Below are positions 41,747 to 55,060 of a DNA stretch of 64,000 nucleotides, one piece after another. Within the stretch, counting starts at the first letter, position 1, and each line of letters opens with the position of its first letter. Source of the stretch: Lytechinus pictus (lineage: Eukaryota; Echinodermata; Echinoidea; Temnopleuroida; Toxopneustidae); NCBI RefSeq assembly GCF_037042905.1, contig NC_087252.1, forward strand, positions 17,563,701 through 17,627,700, in the 5' to 3' direction. Under the pieces are notes generated by a model, which did no database searches, was not told the origin of the DNA, and saw only the letters and a program-made list of their open reading frames with translations. The translations under genes and the position numbers were made by a program.

Positions 41747-44700
41747 AGGAAGCTCTGTCCAAAGCTGCACCCCAACTGTATCTTGTTTAACATAGTTTCA
41801 TGCATGTGTACGTAGATTTCACTACTTCTATCTTTACCATTCTTAAAAGATCTTTACCATTCTTAAAAGAATACAGTTTAAGGGCTTTCCTTGAAACTCC
41901 ATTTAAGTAGAAATTAATTTACCAAAGTGACTGTTTGATGTTGCCTTTTCTTTCCATTAAAATATCATTTTGCATACCCTTATTTAGAAAAAAAAAATGT
42001 TCAAGCATAAATACATATGACACCAAGCAAAATTGAAAGGTGAAATAAAGCAGATTACATTGACTATTCAGAAATGATTAAAACCTATATTTCATATCCA
42101 ATGTTTACTTTCTAAATGAAGAATATTCTATGACATAAACGACTGATGTTGACAACGTGACCAGTAATGAGTCTGGTCACCCATAGTAGGCCTACGGAAA
42201 AAGAAATGTTTGTTGAGAATGGGAATCAATAAATACAAGACCTAATAGTTATATGTAATTGTAAATGTATGAGTGTGCGTATCTTGGGGGTGGGCCAGAA
42301 ATCTTCAGAGAAATAAAATGAGGAAAATTTTAAGACTTACAAAAAAAAATCAAAAGCAATTATAAATCGCAATATAAATTTAATCTAATGATAAACAATC
42401 AATCAATCAATATCAGATCAATACGGCCAAAAATTCGGATGTTGAAAAATCCTGGAGAAAGTTTGCCCCTATAACATGGCTTTTTATAGACCCAATATTG
42501 AGAGAAGTGAGTTGATAGACATAATACACGTGACGTGAAAACGGTGGATTCAAAGCTGGAGAATAACGCTTATTTTCAGCCATTCTTTATCGTTATGATT
42601 TGGTTTGCATGATAATACTGGTAATATTATTAAAAATTGTAATATAAGAAATGCATGCATATGATAAAGTTTTACATCAACCGAATAAAGTAATCTGGTA
42701 ATGGTGAATATTACTTTTGTTGGTGCTATATACTCTACTTGGATGCTATGGTATGTTCACGATTTCGATGCATTTATCAGTTTGTTCATGATAATTTCCA
42801 TTACATATCCCTTTTTTGTTTTCGATATTATTAGTAACATAAATATAAATTAATGAGCGATGACAACAAACATACATGTCGAATTCGATGTCAATACAAA
42901 TGGAAATCATAAGAACCACAATTCAATTTATGGCATCGCAAATTGGGAATAACCTTCATCAAAATGTAAAACAGAAATGTACAGTCATTTTGTTCACAGC
43001 TAACAAAGGAAAGGAGAAATATAGGCCTATAAATGTATATACATATTTCGTTTATTTTTTCATAACGTTTATTGCACTTATGAATTGTATTTAGTTGTAA
43101 ATTCGTTTTATTTCAGATTGCTCAATCGAAGGGGAAAAATGTTCATCGTAATAAAATTATACTGAGTTTTTTTTTCTTAAAGTGCATTGTTTTATATTTG
43201 ATCACATGTAACGCATTAAGTGTGTTCATATTGTAAAAAAGCTGAACAAAATTTATACATACCACTAAACCCTTTCTATTTCCGCAGTCATTTCACCAAA
43301 CAAATAAAAAACAAAACATTTTTTTATTTGCATTGTATATTATTTGGTCTCATTCTTTCATTTAATCATAAAACTAGTTATTCGAATTAATTAAGACCAA
43401 TCAAACGTTTCAAACAGACTTGTAGATGGAAAATTGAAACAGTGCCCTTCCATCTTTGTGTTCAAACACATGCTAAAGTCCCATTTTATACATTATTTAT
43501 TTATACATATATATTACAAGTGGTGTCCATTTCGTGCAGTTTTGTATAAAATTTTAACCAACTGTTGTATTTGGGTTTTTTTTGTCATTTTATATAGCAT
43601 TTATAAAAAGTATTATTATTAACAGGAGACCGACGAAAGAAAAGCTTGTAAAAAACGCTACCAATGAAATTAGACAATCTTAAAAGCAGTTGATTTCAAT
43701 ACAAACGATTTAAAAGGGAAATAATAGTGAGAGCAAACGTAGAACAAACATGGAAATGGTAAAAATAAATGGATACAAGGAGATGCATGGTCATAAAAAA
43801 TATTATAGATAATAAAACATGTATCAGGAAGGTAATGGGGCTTCCAAAGCAATGAATAAAAGAAACGAAAATGAAAAGAAAGAACGAAGGACAAAAGTGG
43901 GATGAAATAAAGGGGGAAAGAAAATAAGTTATAAGATTGTTGCCAAAAGTGCTCAGTATGGCCTTGAAAGAGATTTTTCTTGGCTGGACAAATACAGATT
44001 TTTTAAAAAACATCAGGAATAATTCACGAGTTATTCCTCAATAGTCATCTTTATCACGCTATATCACAATACTTTGTTTCTAGTTTAGGTACTATTATTC
44101 TTTCTTGTCGTGCAATCGTTTAACTCTTATCCAAACATATTGACATTTTATTTTTAAGAGTGATTATTTATGTATTATGATTTTAAAGAGTGATATTGGA
44201 GGTCATTGTCACCTCATTTTATCCTGAATTAGTTTCTTAACAAGTCTTTATCGATTATCTTATTCTTTTCATGCATATTCATGATTGTGGTTGCGTCAGT
44301 ATCGAGTGAATATGACATACCAATTTCCCTACTTACGCTCAATATTTACAGCCTGAGCCTTTAGTACGGCTATTTGTATGTATTATTTTGCTTTTTAACC
44401 TAGGCGTTGTGTTGGAACTGAATGCATACCACTCAAAGATGTAGTTTTTGTCTTTGTTTTCTCTCCACCTGAATCCAACAAGCCTAATATACAATCGGTA
44501 TATATGTATATATATTGTATGTGTATATATATATGTATACATATATAGATATATATATATATACAAATATACATATATATATATTTTATATATACATTTT
44601 GAACATTACCAATAAAGGATATGAATTCTTTTGTCAGTGTATAAAATATTATTACATAATTTTGCTGTTAGAGTGAAATGTGTCTAAATTCGAAGGAATA

Positions 44701-45677
44701 GAATGATTATTTATGAGCTGTAAAAAAAATCATTATGTTGGAATTTGAGGTAACTCAAGGCGGCAAACGTTGCATTGGAGGAATTCATTATTTACTCGAA
44801 ATATATTGCTAAGGACGATGGGTAATTATTGATTGTTAAAGTGATACATAAAGGATTCAACTAACAAATGTGTGCATTTTAAAAATGTTATAAAAGATTG
44901 ATCCGTGTCGTTTTTTAAATGAATCATAATACATATCGCCTCTGTTTTAAGAAGAGCAGCTATCTGATATGCCGCGCTCTTTTCCAACGCTAGAATAAGG
45001 TTAATTCAAACAGGCTAGAAATAATACAGAGTATATCTCATTATTTGAGTGACGATATTATTATTTGAGTGTATATAGATAGGAAATGTACCTTAAATGT
45101 ATTACCAAAATCAGATATCAATGACGCCTTGTTTATATATAAACTTGTAAAAAGTAATAATCTAGCTACCTGGTGTAACTCTGTGTAACCTATCCAAATT
45201 CGACGAGGTATTAGGTAACTGAAAAAGAAAGGTGATGTGTGAAAGAAGATTACTTTCATCTTCATGCATTTTAAATGATGATAAATTCGATTATCTATGC
45301 AAGTCGCTGATATACAGAATACAAAACAGAGGGGAAAGAATGGAGCCCTGCAGGGTTCCACAGTTTGTATTTCCCAGTACTTGCACGTGATTTGTTTACT
45401 TGCACACTTAGGTTTCTATTCCACTTTTTTCTTAGATAATAAATCGTTTGTTCCTTCTGAGAAACTTAGCATTCGCATTCATTTACAAAGTGTAGCTGGA
45501 ACAAAAGATGAGGATTGATTATCTAGTTTGTCGTAGTGATGTTAGGTCAAGATGCTGAACGTGCGTGATGTTCAGAGCTATGTGGATGGTGGACATGAAA
45601 ATGGTTCTGATAATTGTGATATTAGAGACGGTGTTTATAATGGGGACCATGCTGAGGGACTCGATGGCAAGAGTTGA

Positions 45678-45911
45678 ACACTGCTAAAACGCTGGTGTTA
45701 TTGTAACACCTTCCTGGTATCTATGTCGGTCCACACCAGAGAGGTGTTGAAACAACACCGTTTTGGCGTTAGGCTAACACCAATTTAGCATTTAAGCAAC
45801 ACCAATTAGTGTTTGATTCTGAACTGGTGTACGTTGCTTCAACGCTTCTCTGCTGTGGTCCGATATAGATACCGGGCTGGTGTTTAATCAACATAGGTGT
45901 TTTTGCAGTGT
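45678..45911. mobile_element. MITE with ACACTGC terminal inverted repeats (copy B)
   Basis: Same insertion as 4,780-5,034, shorter because one roughly 20-bp internal unit is single here. Being shared, it predates the A/B duplication. Confidence 0.7.
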
Positions 45912-46330
45912 AGTAATGGTGGTAATGATAATAAGTATAAAGATAATAGTGGTAGTGTCGATAGTCGTGGTGATGACGAAAGCAATGGTGGTGATTGGGG
46001 TGATAGTGAGGATGATGGTAATGGTGATAATGTAGATGATAATGAAATGGTTCTGATGTTGATGATGGTAATGATGGTGATGGAGGTGATTGAAAAGATG
46101 GTGGTGATGCTGCTGATGGTAATGATGGTGATGGAGATGACAGAAAAGATGGTGACAATGTTGATGATGGTAATGATGATGATGAAGATGACAGTGACGA
46201 TGGTGGTGATGATGGAGATGATAATTAAAATCATGGTGATATTGATGATGGTATCATTGCGATGGAGCTGATCGAGGATATGGTGATAATGTTACTTATA
46301 GTATGGTTGCGATGGTGTTGGCAGTGGCAG
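45912..46330. repeat. TGATGG-rich simple-repeat tract (copy B)
   Basis: Expanded relative to 5,035-5,290. Overlapping ORFs of 116-129 codons on both strands are Met/Asp- or His/Ser/Ile-rich artefacts. Confidence 0.85.
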
Positions 46331-48361
46331 ATGAAGAAGATGATAGGTGATGGTTTTCACGTTTATGGCAGTAACTGTGATATTGAAAATATTACTTGTA
46401 ATTTTACTTGTTCTGTGGGGGGGGGGGGGGCTGATATAGTGCGAGCCGATGTTGGGTAGTGTATAGGCCTGGCATAATGTTTCCGCAAGGAATGAGGAAC
46501 GGGATGAGGGGGGGGGTAGGGGACAGAGATGGGATGTCAATTTTATTCAGCTATACAAGGAGCTGGAACTTCTTTTTTTCACGTTTGGCAGGAGGCCAGG
46601 TCAGGTGGCCTACTGTTATGTTAAAAGTGTTGTGAACATTAAACATAACTTCCGTTCTGGTAAGCGAAAGCAGGAAGGAAGTCAACCATAATAGTTTCCT
46701 CTCAATGACAGTTACAAATCATGGATTTTTTAAAACGTTCTGAGTAGTTAAATTTTTGCATAAGACAATGTTGAACGGTTATCCAGGCCGAGTGTAATAT
46801 AATTTAAATAGGCAGATTAATGTAAACAAAAAACAACAACTCTAACAAGTATGAGAATTAGACGACGAATGACGAAGATAATTATGACATTAGCAATATT
46901 ACATTGTTCTGGTGAAAGAGTTCTGCTCATGTCTTAATGAATATGCAATTAGCTACCAAATGATGTTCTGTCCCGACTTGTTCGTTTAGAATTTATTAAG
47001 TGAAATTACGATTATTCACATGGTCTCGTTCAATAATATAAAAATGAGATTGACCCATTAATGTTAACGTCATCATTTGCCAGACTCTCTTCCAAAAGAT
47101 AATTATTTCAGAGAATTGTATGTAAAATTAAATAATTTGCGATTAAAAATGATTATTTAAATGGTAAGTAACTGTTGCATATCTAGGAAATCACGCATAA
47201 ATTTGTTTTTACGGAAATTTCAGAAGTGTTCAATAAAGTTATGTAGGATTGTTTACTTTTACCGGATTTTAATGAAATTTTAAGTGTTTTACTTGTCTAA
47301 TCCTTCTCCGTTAATATTAAGGGCATTTGTCATTTTCAGCCTTTCATACCCCTTCAAATTTGGCACCGATCCGATTACGAATGGGCGGGAGGAGATAGTT
47401 CACATTCTTAATGATTTTTTTCTTGAGATTGATACGAAAGTATATACAAACACCCTACCCCTTCCTCACCTACCGCCAATTTCGAAGGAAGGTAAAGAAT
47501 ACGAAGTTTAAAATGACGATTTATTTTTGAGTTATTTGAATTATCATTTCAAGTGATACTTCAATATCATCTGATTATCATTTGTGACAATTTATATTTC
47601 ACTCTCGCTCCGAACAAATTATCATATCAGCTTTCATGAAATACAGTGAAAACGCTAATATAATATTCGTATATCCTCAGCATGACACTGCACATGTATC
47701 GTTATTTTCTGAAATACCGGACAGATATTAATACATTACAAAACTTGTTGGGGGCAGGACAACAAAATGCTTTGAAATCAATATCGGCATTGCACATGCA
47801 TCATTCAACAGCGAGGCAGATTTCTGAATGATTTAAAATCAAAGAAACACGTTGTGCTGGCGTGTCTATGCCATGCGTTTCACATTTTATAATGTCAAAT
47901 CCTCCAATCTCACTGTCGAAAATTTAAAGAAAGTTCTCTGCTAATCACCATCACTCTTTCTAGTTTCTTCGCCGAAAACTAACCACTAAAAAAAGGTTTT
48001 GTTATGGATCAAATCAAGGAACTTTGCAAAACAAATTCCAACGAAAATGTACCTTTTAGAACTATAAGCAAGGAGTTACCAGTAACTCCTTGGTCTAAGC
48101 AGTGAAAAGCATTGCAGGTATATTTTTGACACCGAGTCGAGATATTCACCTCATTATTTGCATGTTTGTAATTACTGATGATGTCGAGAACAAGGACCAA
48201 AGCTGACAGGATAGACTTGTCATCGTACATACAAGAACACTTAGAATCTTTCGCAACTGGAATGGGGACGGATTTAAGAACACTGTGAAGTCTATGAAAA
48301 TTTCCATCAAATGGTTGGAAGGTCTTTGTACAGCTGACTGTTGTTGATCTCCACCAGCCAT

Positions 48362-48425
48362 CAGAGGAAGAAGAAGAAGAAGCAAAAGAAGAAGAAACGA
48401 AAGAAGGAGAAGAAGAAGATATTGA
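48362..48425. repeat. Short GAA tract (copy B)
   Basis: Contracted homologue of 7,268-7,450. Confidence 0.85.
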
Positions 48426-51017
48426 AATTTGAAAAAAAAAAAATAGTTATGTCGTTTGTCCAGAATCCAGGACGAAACTTTTTTGTTTCATTCAACAATT
48501 TCGACAGAGACTTCATTGTCATGAATGGTGTTTCACAATACATTTATGTTCTTGAATTCGTCGTGCGTCGTAAAATCGAAACTCCCTACTTTAGCCCTTC
48601 AACTACCGGTAGGCCTACTTCCAAATCATCTATCAGGCCATATAATTTTGAATTTAATTCAATTTTTTTCCGATTAACATTACATATAAACTTGAAATTG
48701 ATAAATGAAAAAAGGATGATAGCCCTTCTCAGCAGCACCAATCATGTTGTTGCTGGTCTCCAGAGGGGGACTCTGCAATACACCCAAGACTCTTCTTTGT
48801 CTTCCTTCACGGTTACCGAAAAAGAACTTACAAAAAAGACTACATGACTTGCGTTGCGCTGCTAGTTAACGAATCCGAATAAAAAGAAAGTGCGTGAGGA
48901 ATTAGGCTGTGATTGCGGCTACACAGTGCTGATTAAGGAAGCATTAAATCTATAAAGTCAGCACTGCTCCCACTGATAGCAGAAAATGTAGCCCACTTAT
49001 TTATAGGAAACATTTCGTAGGGAGAGGTTGAATCTAGTCAGTTGGACGCAGACGAACCCGAGATGAGATCCCAACGTCGTAAGTTTAAATAGAGACTATT
49101 GATGACGCTGGTCAATACTCAAGCCAAACCTACTATTTCTTCGGCGGCTGTGAGATCCCGAACGAAAAACTAACGACAAAAGAGTAATAGATTCGAATTG
49201 GCGCTGTTTCTAACATCTATTACATTAAGCGTAGGCTAACCTCTAATTGGTGCAGTGGTGAGACGACTGGACAATGTCCTCCGGCTCGCGCAGGAGGACA
49301 CAAAGAAAATAATTGGTAAGTTCGCAAACTATCACACTAGAAATGAAGTCTACCAAGCCTGGGGATATCATAACATTATTTTTAATTGGTAAAAAAAGAG
49401 AGTACTAGTTCCAAAATAAAAATTTATGAAAATCTGGCGATGAAAGAATTAAACCTGTTAGTACAGCCAAGGAAGTAAAACGTGATTTCATTTAAAGAAT
49501 TTAAATGAGAAAAGGATGTCATTAATGATGTTGATACCACAGCACTAAGGTTCAGACACTAACTTTGTTATCAGAGGGTCGCATATACATCACTGCGAAC
49601 TTGAGCTTTAGGGCGACACAACACCTCCACCGGGCTTCCCAGCAAATATATACAAAACAATTTCTCATCCGAATTCTTTCCGATCGGATTCTAAAAAAAA
49701 ATTCATATTGTTTTATGTTTTACTTGTTTTATTTTCTTTTATATTATATATTAAATATTATTATTCTTTTCTGGGGGAGGGGGTGAAGGTTATTCCTAAC
49801 TAAAATCTTAGGTAAATCTTGGTTTTATTCTTACAAACAACATAAGGTATTCAATAAGGCCCACATGAATAATGCAAGCGCAAGCTTATTTTTGTATTCT
49901 TATATTTCCTTAATTTTTAGCTGAAAATCGGACGTTTTGAGCAGTTGTTGGAATCACTTTTGACACCCTGTAATGACCATAATTACATTCATGAAAACTA
50001 TAATGCAAAGATTCTATCGCCAATATTTTGACCAACAGAGTGCGCGATCAGAAACTTCCCTGTATACATTTTAACGGTTGTATAAATACACTTGATGGTA
50101 GACTGAACTACTTAACTTAAAAAAATAATATTCATTCGAACTTCATAGAATAGGCTTAATAGTCTGATGCATCATAGTATTTCAATGATGCTGAAAGTTT
50201 TGAATACATTACCAAACTATTCATAAATCATGTAAAGAAGTGGGTGGAGCTTGGATGTGTTAAAAATCCAGTTAAGTAGACATAATAACGAAAGATATTA
50301 TAGTTTTTATGACTTAAATTTTTCTTTAGACCCTTTAGAAATGTTTTTCGAAATTGTGTACATATACTTTTTATATAATTTATAGGCAGTCAAAGAGACA
50401 TATTCGGTACGAAGTCTAAATGAAATTTTACACTGTTTTTTTCATGAACTTAATTCTTGTTTTTCTACTTTTGGACTATAATCTGGACCTGTAGTCTGAA
50501 ATGAATTCATGAATTTACCATCTCGATTTTTAGTTGCCTTTCTTAGCTTTTCTCTCCACCCAATTGTTTGTATTGTTCGTGTGTTTGTTTGTTTTTAGAT
50601 CATGTATCCGTCAATCAGTATACACAAACTGAACAGTCGTTTGCACAATATAAGCACTTTCCACACGACACAAATGATGTTAAAATTTACTCGTTTACCG
50701 TATACAGGTAGCTGGTAGGACAAAAGAAAAGTACAAGAATTTCATTACACAATTCATTGCGTTGTATGATAAATATATTACAACTTCAAATGATGTTCAA
50801 TAAGAATTGACTCATTATGACATGAAAACACTAAAAAAGAATAAATCGACCCATCCCTAATTATAATGATAACCAACGGAACCTCTTGCTACAAAATGTT
50901 GCAACATCCGTTATAAGGTGGGGATTCCCAAACATTAATCATTCATCGTGAATATACATGTATCAAGATACTAAATATTTCAAATTAAATTGTACTACTC
51001 TTTAGGACTATTTTGGA

Positions 51018-51019
51018 AT

Positions 51020-51063
<44 letters not shown>

Positions 51064-51250
51064 ATGATAATAATAATAATGATATTAATGCTACAACTGC
51101 TACTACTTCTACTATTAATAGTATTAATACTACTTCAGGAAAAAAACTAACATTAACATCAAATGATATTACCATTGCTTCTAATACTACTATTACTTCT
51201 ACTAATACTACTACTGCTACTACTACTACTACTACTTCTACTACTACTAG

Positions 51251-51292
<42 letters not shown>

Positions 51293-51295
51293 CGC
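51018..51295. repeat. (ACT)n microsatellite cluster (copy B)
   Basis: Orthologue of 10,046-10,280 with longer ACT runs. The poly-Val/poly-Leu ORFs on the two strands are artefacts. Confidence 0.9.
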
Positions 51296-51806
51296 TTCGT
51301 CCAAAGACCCTCCAGGTTTTGACGAAATGGTGCGTTAGGAGCGTCTGTTTGTCTCTTAATTGTTGACTGGAACCCCATCCTTAGTTGGTCTAATTCCGAT
51401 TCTTACTAATCATCAAATGGTCTAAAATAAAATCAAATTTGTCTAATACAAATACGATGCACAAATCATTAACTTTTTTTTTTTTTTTTTACCACAGTTG
51501 GTAGTCTTGTTCGTCATTTTGTCATTTGAGATATTAAACCAAACGATGTTAGACCATTTTGCCAACTGACTGTAGGTCAAGTGGTTATAAGCCGATTTAG
51601 ACTAATGACTCTTTGATTCTGCTGTTGAAAAGGTTAAACATACATTCAAAACTCGGTGAAAAAGGGTTCCAACGCTTCCGTTTGGGCAAAGCCCGGGGGG
51701 TAGACAAATGGTTGGATTAGGATAGAGATAGGGGCAAAATTGCGCTAAATTGGTTTAAAAGTTATCATTCAAATAGAAGACAGCAAACATCCCTTAACTT
51801 TTCTAA

Positions 51807-52049
51807 ATGTGGTATACTATTTTTTTATGGGAAGTACCACAGGGTTATATTTTTGGTCCATTTTTATTTCTGATTAATATCAACGGCATGTACATGGTGC
51901 TAAACACATTAAATTACATATTTTTTGCGGATGACACAAGTATTTGTCTATCCCATCGTGATATTGATATCCTAGGAAGCACTCCTACACTTTCAAAACT
52001 ATCTAGTGGGTTTCGAGGTAATATGCTATCACTGAATGGAAACATATGA
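51807..52049 (+). pseudogene. Non-LTR reverse-transcriptase relic (copy B), with the empty site of the 5.3-kb element
   Basis: Same PQG..FGPFLFL and FADDTSIC motifs as at 10,811. The relic runs without interruption through ATGCTATCACTGAATGGAAA, with AATGGA at 52,035-52,040 where copy A carries the element. The C-terminal tail is at 52,605-52,709. Confidence 0.8.
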
Positions 52050-52604
52050 TAAACATTTCAAAGGGAGGAAGGATAATGGTAACTGTGATTTAAGAATAAA
52101 ACTTGACAATACTTTTTTTAAACAAAGGTGTCTACTAGGATCATAGGGATGTTCGTTAAAAGTCAACTTTGATGGAATGATCACTTGAAACACATCAGTA
52201 AATCATTTTCTCGAAATACAAACTACACCATATTGAATACATTGAACCTGACAAAATAATATGCATTTCTCACAATAGTCTTATTCTACCTGCTGTGTCA
52301 TGTTGCAGTTCTCTTTGGACAATATGAAGGAAAGTCACATATGAAGTTCTTCTGTTGTAGACGAAGCAATTTTCTATTCTATGCTAGTTGGTTTGGTTAC
52401 CCTTACCACATTGTCAATGTCTGGCTGTTGGTGATATCCATTTCCTTCAAACTTCCCTTTTAATCTATTGATTTAGTGCCGGAATGTTACCTGCCCACAT
52501 ATTCACTATGTTTCCACAACATAATGCTATCCATATCCAACACATAAGTCAAGCATTTAATATGGACTTTTACAACCCTCGCACGCTGTTGGCTCACTAA
52601 GCCA

Positions 52605-52709
52605 TATGGTCCAGATGTTAAGAATTCCCTATTCACGTGTAGTAGGAATCTATTATTAGTTTATTCCTTCAAAAGTGCAATTAAACGAATACTCATCTTG
52701 CAGGTTTAA
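52605..52709 (+). pseudogene. Reverse-transcriptase C-terminal tail relic (copy B)
   Basis: Reads YGPDVKNSLFTCSRNLL...YSFKSAIKRILILQV and a stop. It corresponds to 16,937-17,041, with the conserved Trp replaced by Lys. Confidence 0.65.
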
Positions 52710-52963
52710 TTCTCTCACAAAAGCAATATTTGTTGTACTATATGTTTTTAATCAAAGATTTTTTTAATTTCGGGTAATTACACCCTGGCATAGGCCCTAT
52801 TTTCTAAATAATTGTATTTTCAACTGTGGAAAAAAAATTATTTGTCTATTTGTAGTCATAATCAACCTAATTTGAAAATTCCTTAGTATGTATTTTATAA
52901 TTTCAAAGGCGGGACAATGTATCAAGGTTATTCAGATATTGACTGATGGGGTGTGTAATATAA

Positions 52964-53087
52964 ACATTCTTTGGACCGCCGGATTCATATTTTCCCGAGG
53001 GGTTATTTTTTCCCTGAAGCGCGCAGCGCTGAGAGAAAATATGAACACGAGGGAAAATATAAATCCTTTAGGCGGTCCAAAGAATGT
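52964..53087. mobile_element. 124-bp hairpin MITE (copy B)
   Basis: Same as 17,296-17,419, with identical ACATTCTTTGGACCGCC ends. Confidence 0.7.
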
Positions 53088-53541
53088 CTATTTTACATAC
53101 CCAACCATTCAATATATTTTATATTAGATAGCCTGAAGTGATGGAGATTCTTTATCTAGACTCTAATTTGTAGAGAAACTAGACCTAGGCCTAGATGAAA
53201 CTAGATCTAGATCCACTAGATCTAGATCAACTAACAAAATATAGAATGTACTTACCAGATCCATTCCCTGCAAAAATTCCAATTCCAACAGAGATAAAGC
53301 CAAAAGCATCGATAAGGAAAACAGTCATAGCGGTAGTCTACATCCCAATGAAATTCCAACCATTCCGACTGTACAACGTAATAACAACAAACACGAACGC
53401 AACATAATTACATAGGGTACGATGCAGTATTGTCTACTTGTTTATTATGTTTACAGTACACTGATGAAAGTGTTACTGTACTACCCTTTTCTGGTCCACA
53501 TCCTTATTGTTTGATACAAAGTTCATTTGAGGTGAGGACTG

Positions 53542-54862
53542 TGAGTCCGGTCCAGGTCCAGGACACAGGGCTAAATGAGATCCATGTTGATTCTGAGCTG
53601 TAACATCAGATGCACAAATTTGGGAATGAGATATAACAGGACCAGATGGCAGCCTACTGATTGATCAAGGTTTTCCTGAGGCTGATCTCTCTGTTGTCGA
53701 ACCAGGACTTGGTCCAGGACCCAATGTGGATCTATGTAGATCCTGAGGCTGACTAATAACGTCAGGTGCAGAATCTGGTGGTGGATGAGATGAAACAGGA
53801 CTAGGTGGTGGCCTGGTGACTGTACTTGGTGGTCCTGATCTTTCTTTTGCTTAACCAGATCCAGGACCAGGACCAAATCTGGCACTAGCTTTAGACCTTG
53901 TACTACTAGGACTTGAAAGCCTAACATTCAACTGACAATTCTATGACGAGCATAAGCTCATTGGTGGTTTATGTCCTTCGTCAACTCGAGATTAATGTTT
54001 AAGACTTGACGTTTTAGCTTTACTGCTAATGCTTTTCCTTGTGTTCCCCAATACATTCTTACCAACAACCTGATGATCACACCATTGCACATTTTGTTGG
54101 TATTGTTCTACTGTCCCTGGGACTGGACCGCTTTCATGTTTGACATTTTCTTGAGACGCACTTGATTTGGGGCGTTGCCAAAAAAACGGAAAGTCACGAT
54201 TCAGATGCAAAACATATTCACAGAACGACTTGACGGGACAATGGTCATCCTTCGTCTCATACATCCGACCACATTGGCTCCTTGAGTCATCATATTTGTC
54301 TCCTCTGTGATTTTTAGTCAGTTTATCCTTCGCAAGATAAACATATCTCCTATGGCTAAAATCTGTAGCAATAGCAAAGTCGTCTGTCCTTAGATCCTTG
54401 AGATTCCCCCTGCCTCTGTTACACAGGTGTAACATGATTCACAAACACAGCATTATTGAGACCTCTCGGAGTAGAACGGTCCAAGGCTCACGAGGTCATT
54501 ATTTTTTTAAGGTCTTCCTTACTAATAGGATCCTTGTGTGTAATTGAACCCTTTTCTTCAGCTTTCAGTTTATGGAGGACGGCAGCAAACATGTCGTTTG
54601 CACGCCTAAATTCAACACTGTTCACAATGTCCATTGCCTTTTTTTTTTTAAGAAAGTGCCTCTGGAGACCATGGCGTATTGTGACCATGGAACTCTTTGC
54701 GTACCATTGACCATTTCCCCGCCACTCCTCTGCGTAGAATGATCGAATGCACTCGCATAACTCTTGCTCCGAGTATTCCGTATCCACAACACAGATCTAG
54801 GCTCCCTTTTTGAAGTATTGTTGAATTAAACTGGGACTGGACCTGGACCTGGACCGGACTCA
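53542..54862 (-). mobile_element. Crypton-like gene relic framed by 21-bp inverted repeats (copy B)
   Basis: The 21-base repeat at 53,542-53,562 and its exact complement at 54,842-54,862 bracket the relic. The copy is simpler than copy A because it lacks the double hairpin. Its last third is GGTCCAGGACC-rich and codes, with stops, for a Pro/Ser/Gly-rich tail. Confidence 0.6.
53992..54787 (-). pseudogene. Crypton-type (DUF3504/KIAA1958-like) tyrosine recombinase pseudogene (copy B)
   Basis: Minus strand, better preserved than copy A. Part 1 (54,787-54,488) reads CIRSFYAEEWRGNGQW, then SSMVTIRHGLQRHFLKKKK, SVEFRRANDMFAAVLHKLK and PISKEDLKKIM. Part 2 (54,435-53,992) reads LHLCNRGRGNLKDLRTDDF, LTKNHRGDKYD, MYETKDDHCPVKSFCEYVL, FPFFWQRPKS and VVGKNVLGNTRKSI. 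Both follow the DUF3504 order known from KIAA1958, ZMYM2 and QRICH1, which derive from Crypton recombinases. A TGA and a frameshift separate the parts. The core arginine (RGR) is present, but the His-x-x-Arg and Tyr end of the catalytic domain is missing. As a protein it is dead; as a fossil it marks a former tyrosine-recombinase transposon. Confidence 0.72.
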
Positions 54863-54985
54863 CTGCACTACAACAATTTTAAATTACTCTGTACTATACT
54901 CGCCCCGAAAATTTATTGCAACATTGATATCGAGTGTTGATCGATTGGAAACGATCGCTACTTTAGTCCCACATATGGAGGTGGA

Positions 54986-55060
54986 GGTGCCGTGGCCGAG
55001 TGGTATAAGGCGCCTGGCTATACACGGAAAGTCCGGGGTTCGATCCCCGGCCGCGGCACC
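54986..55060 (+). repeat. tRNA-derived SINE-like head (copy B)
   Basis: Same sequence as 19,401-19,475: A box TGGCCGAGTGG, B box GGTTCGATCC, and non-pairing anticodon arm. Confidence 0.65.

Larger units (their letters stand above)
41280..49560. repeat. Copy B, left block of the tandem duplication
   Basis: Colinear with 590-8,560 but with many substitutions and indels. It lacks the 1,641-1,860 insertion and has gained the MITE at 41,329-41,746. A 20-base direct repeat (ATCTTTACCATTCTTAAAAG, twice, near 41,829-41,868) is unique to this copy. An (AT)-rich ATATGTATAT tract lies at about 44,495-44,595. No host gene seen. Confidence 0.85.

Noticed and set aside
45769-46271. ORFs of 116-129 codons over the TGATGG tract
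   Set aside because: Low-complexity translations on both strands of the same simple repeat.
51008-51366. Long Val-rich and Leu-rich ORFs on both strands
   Set aside because: They are translations of the (ACT)n microsatellite and change length with it in the three copies.
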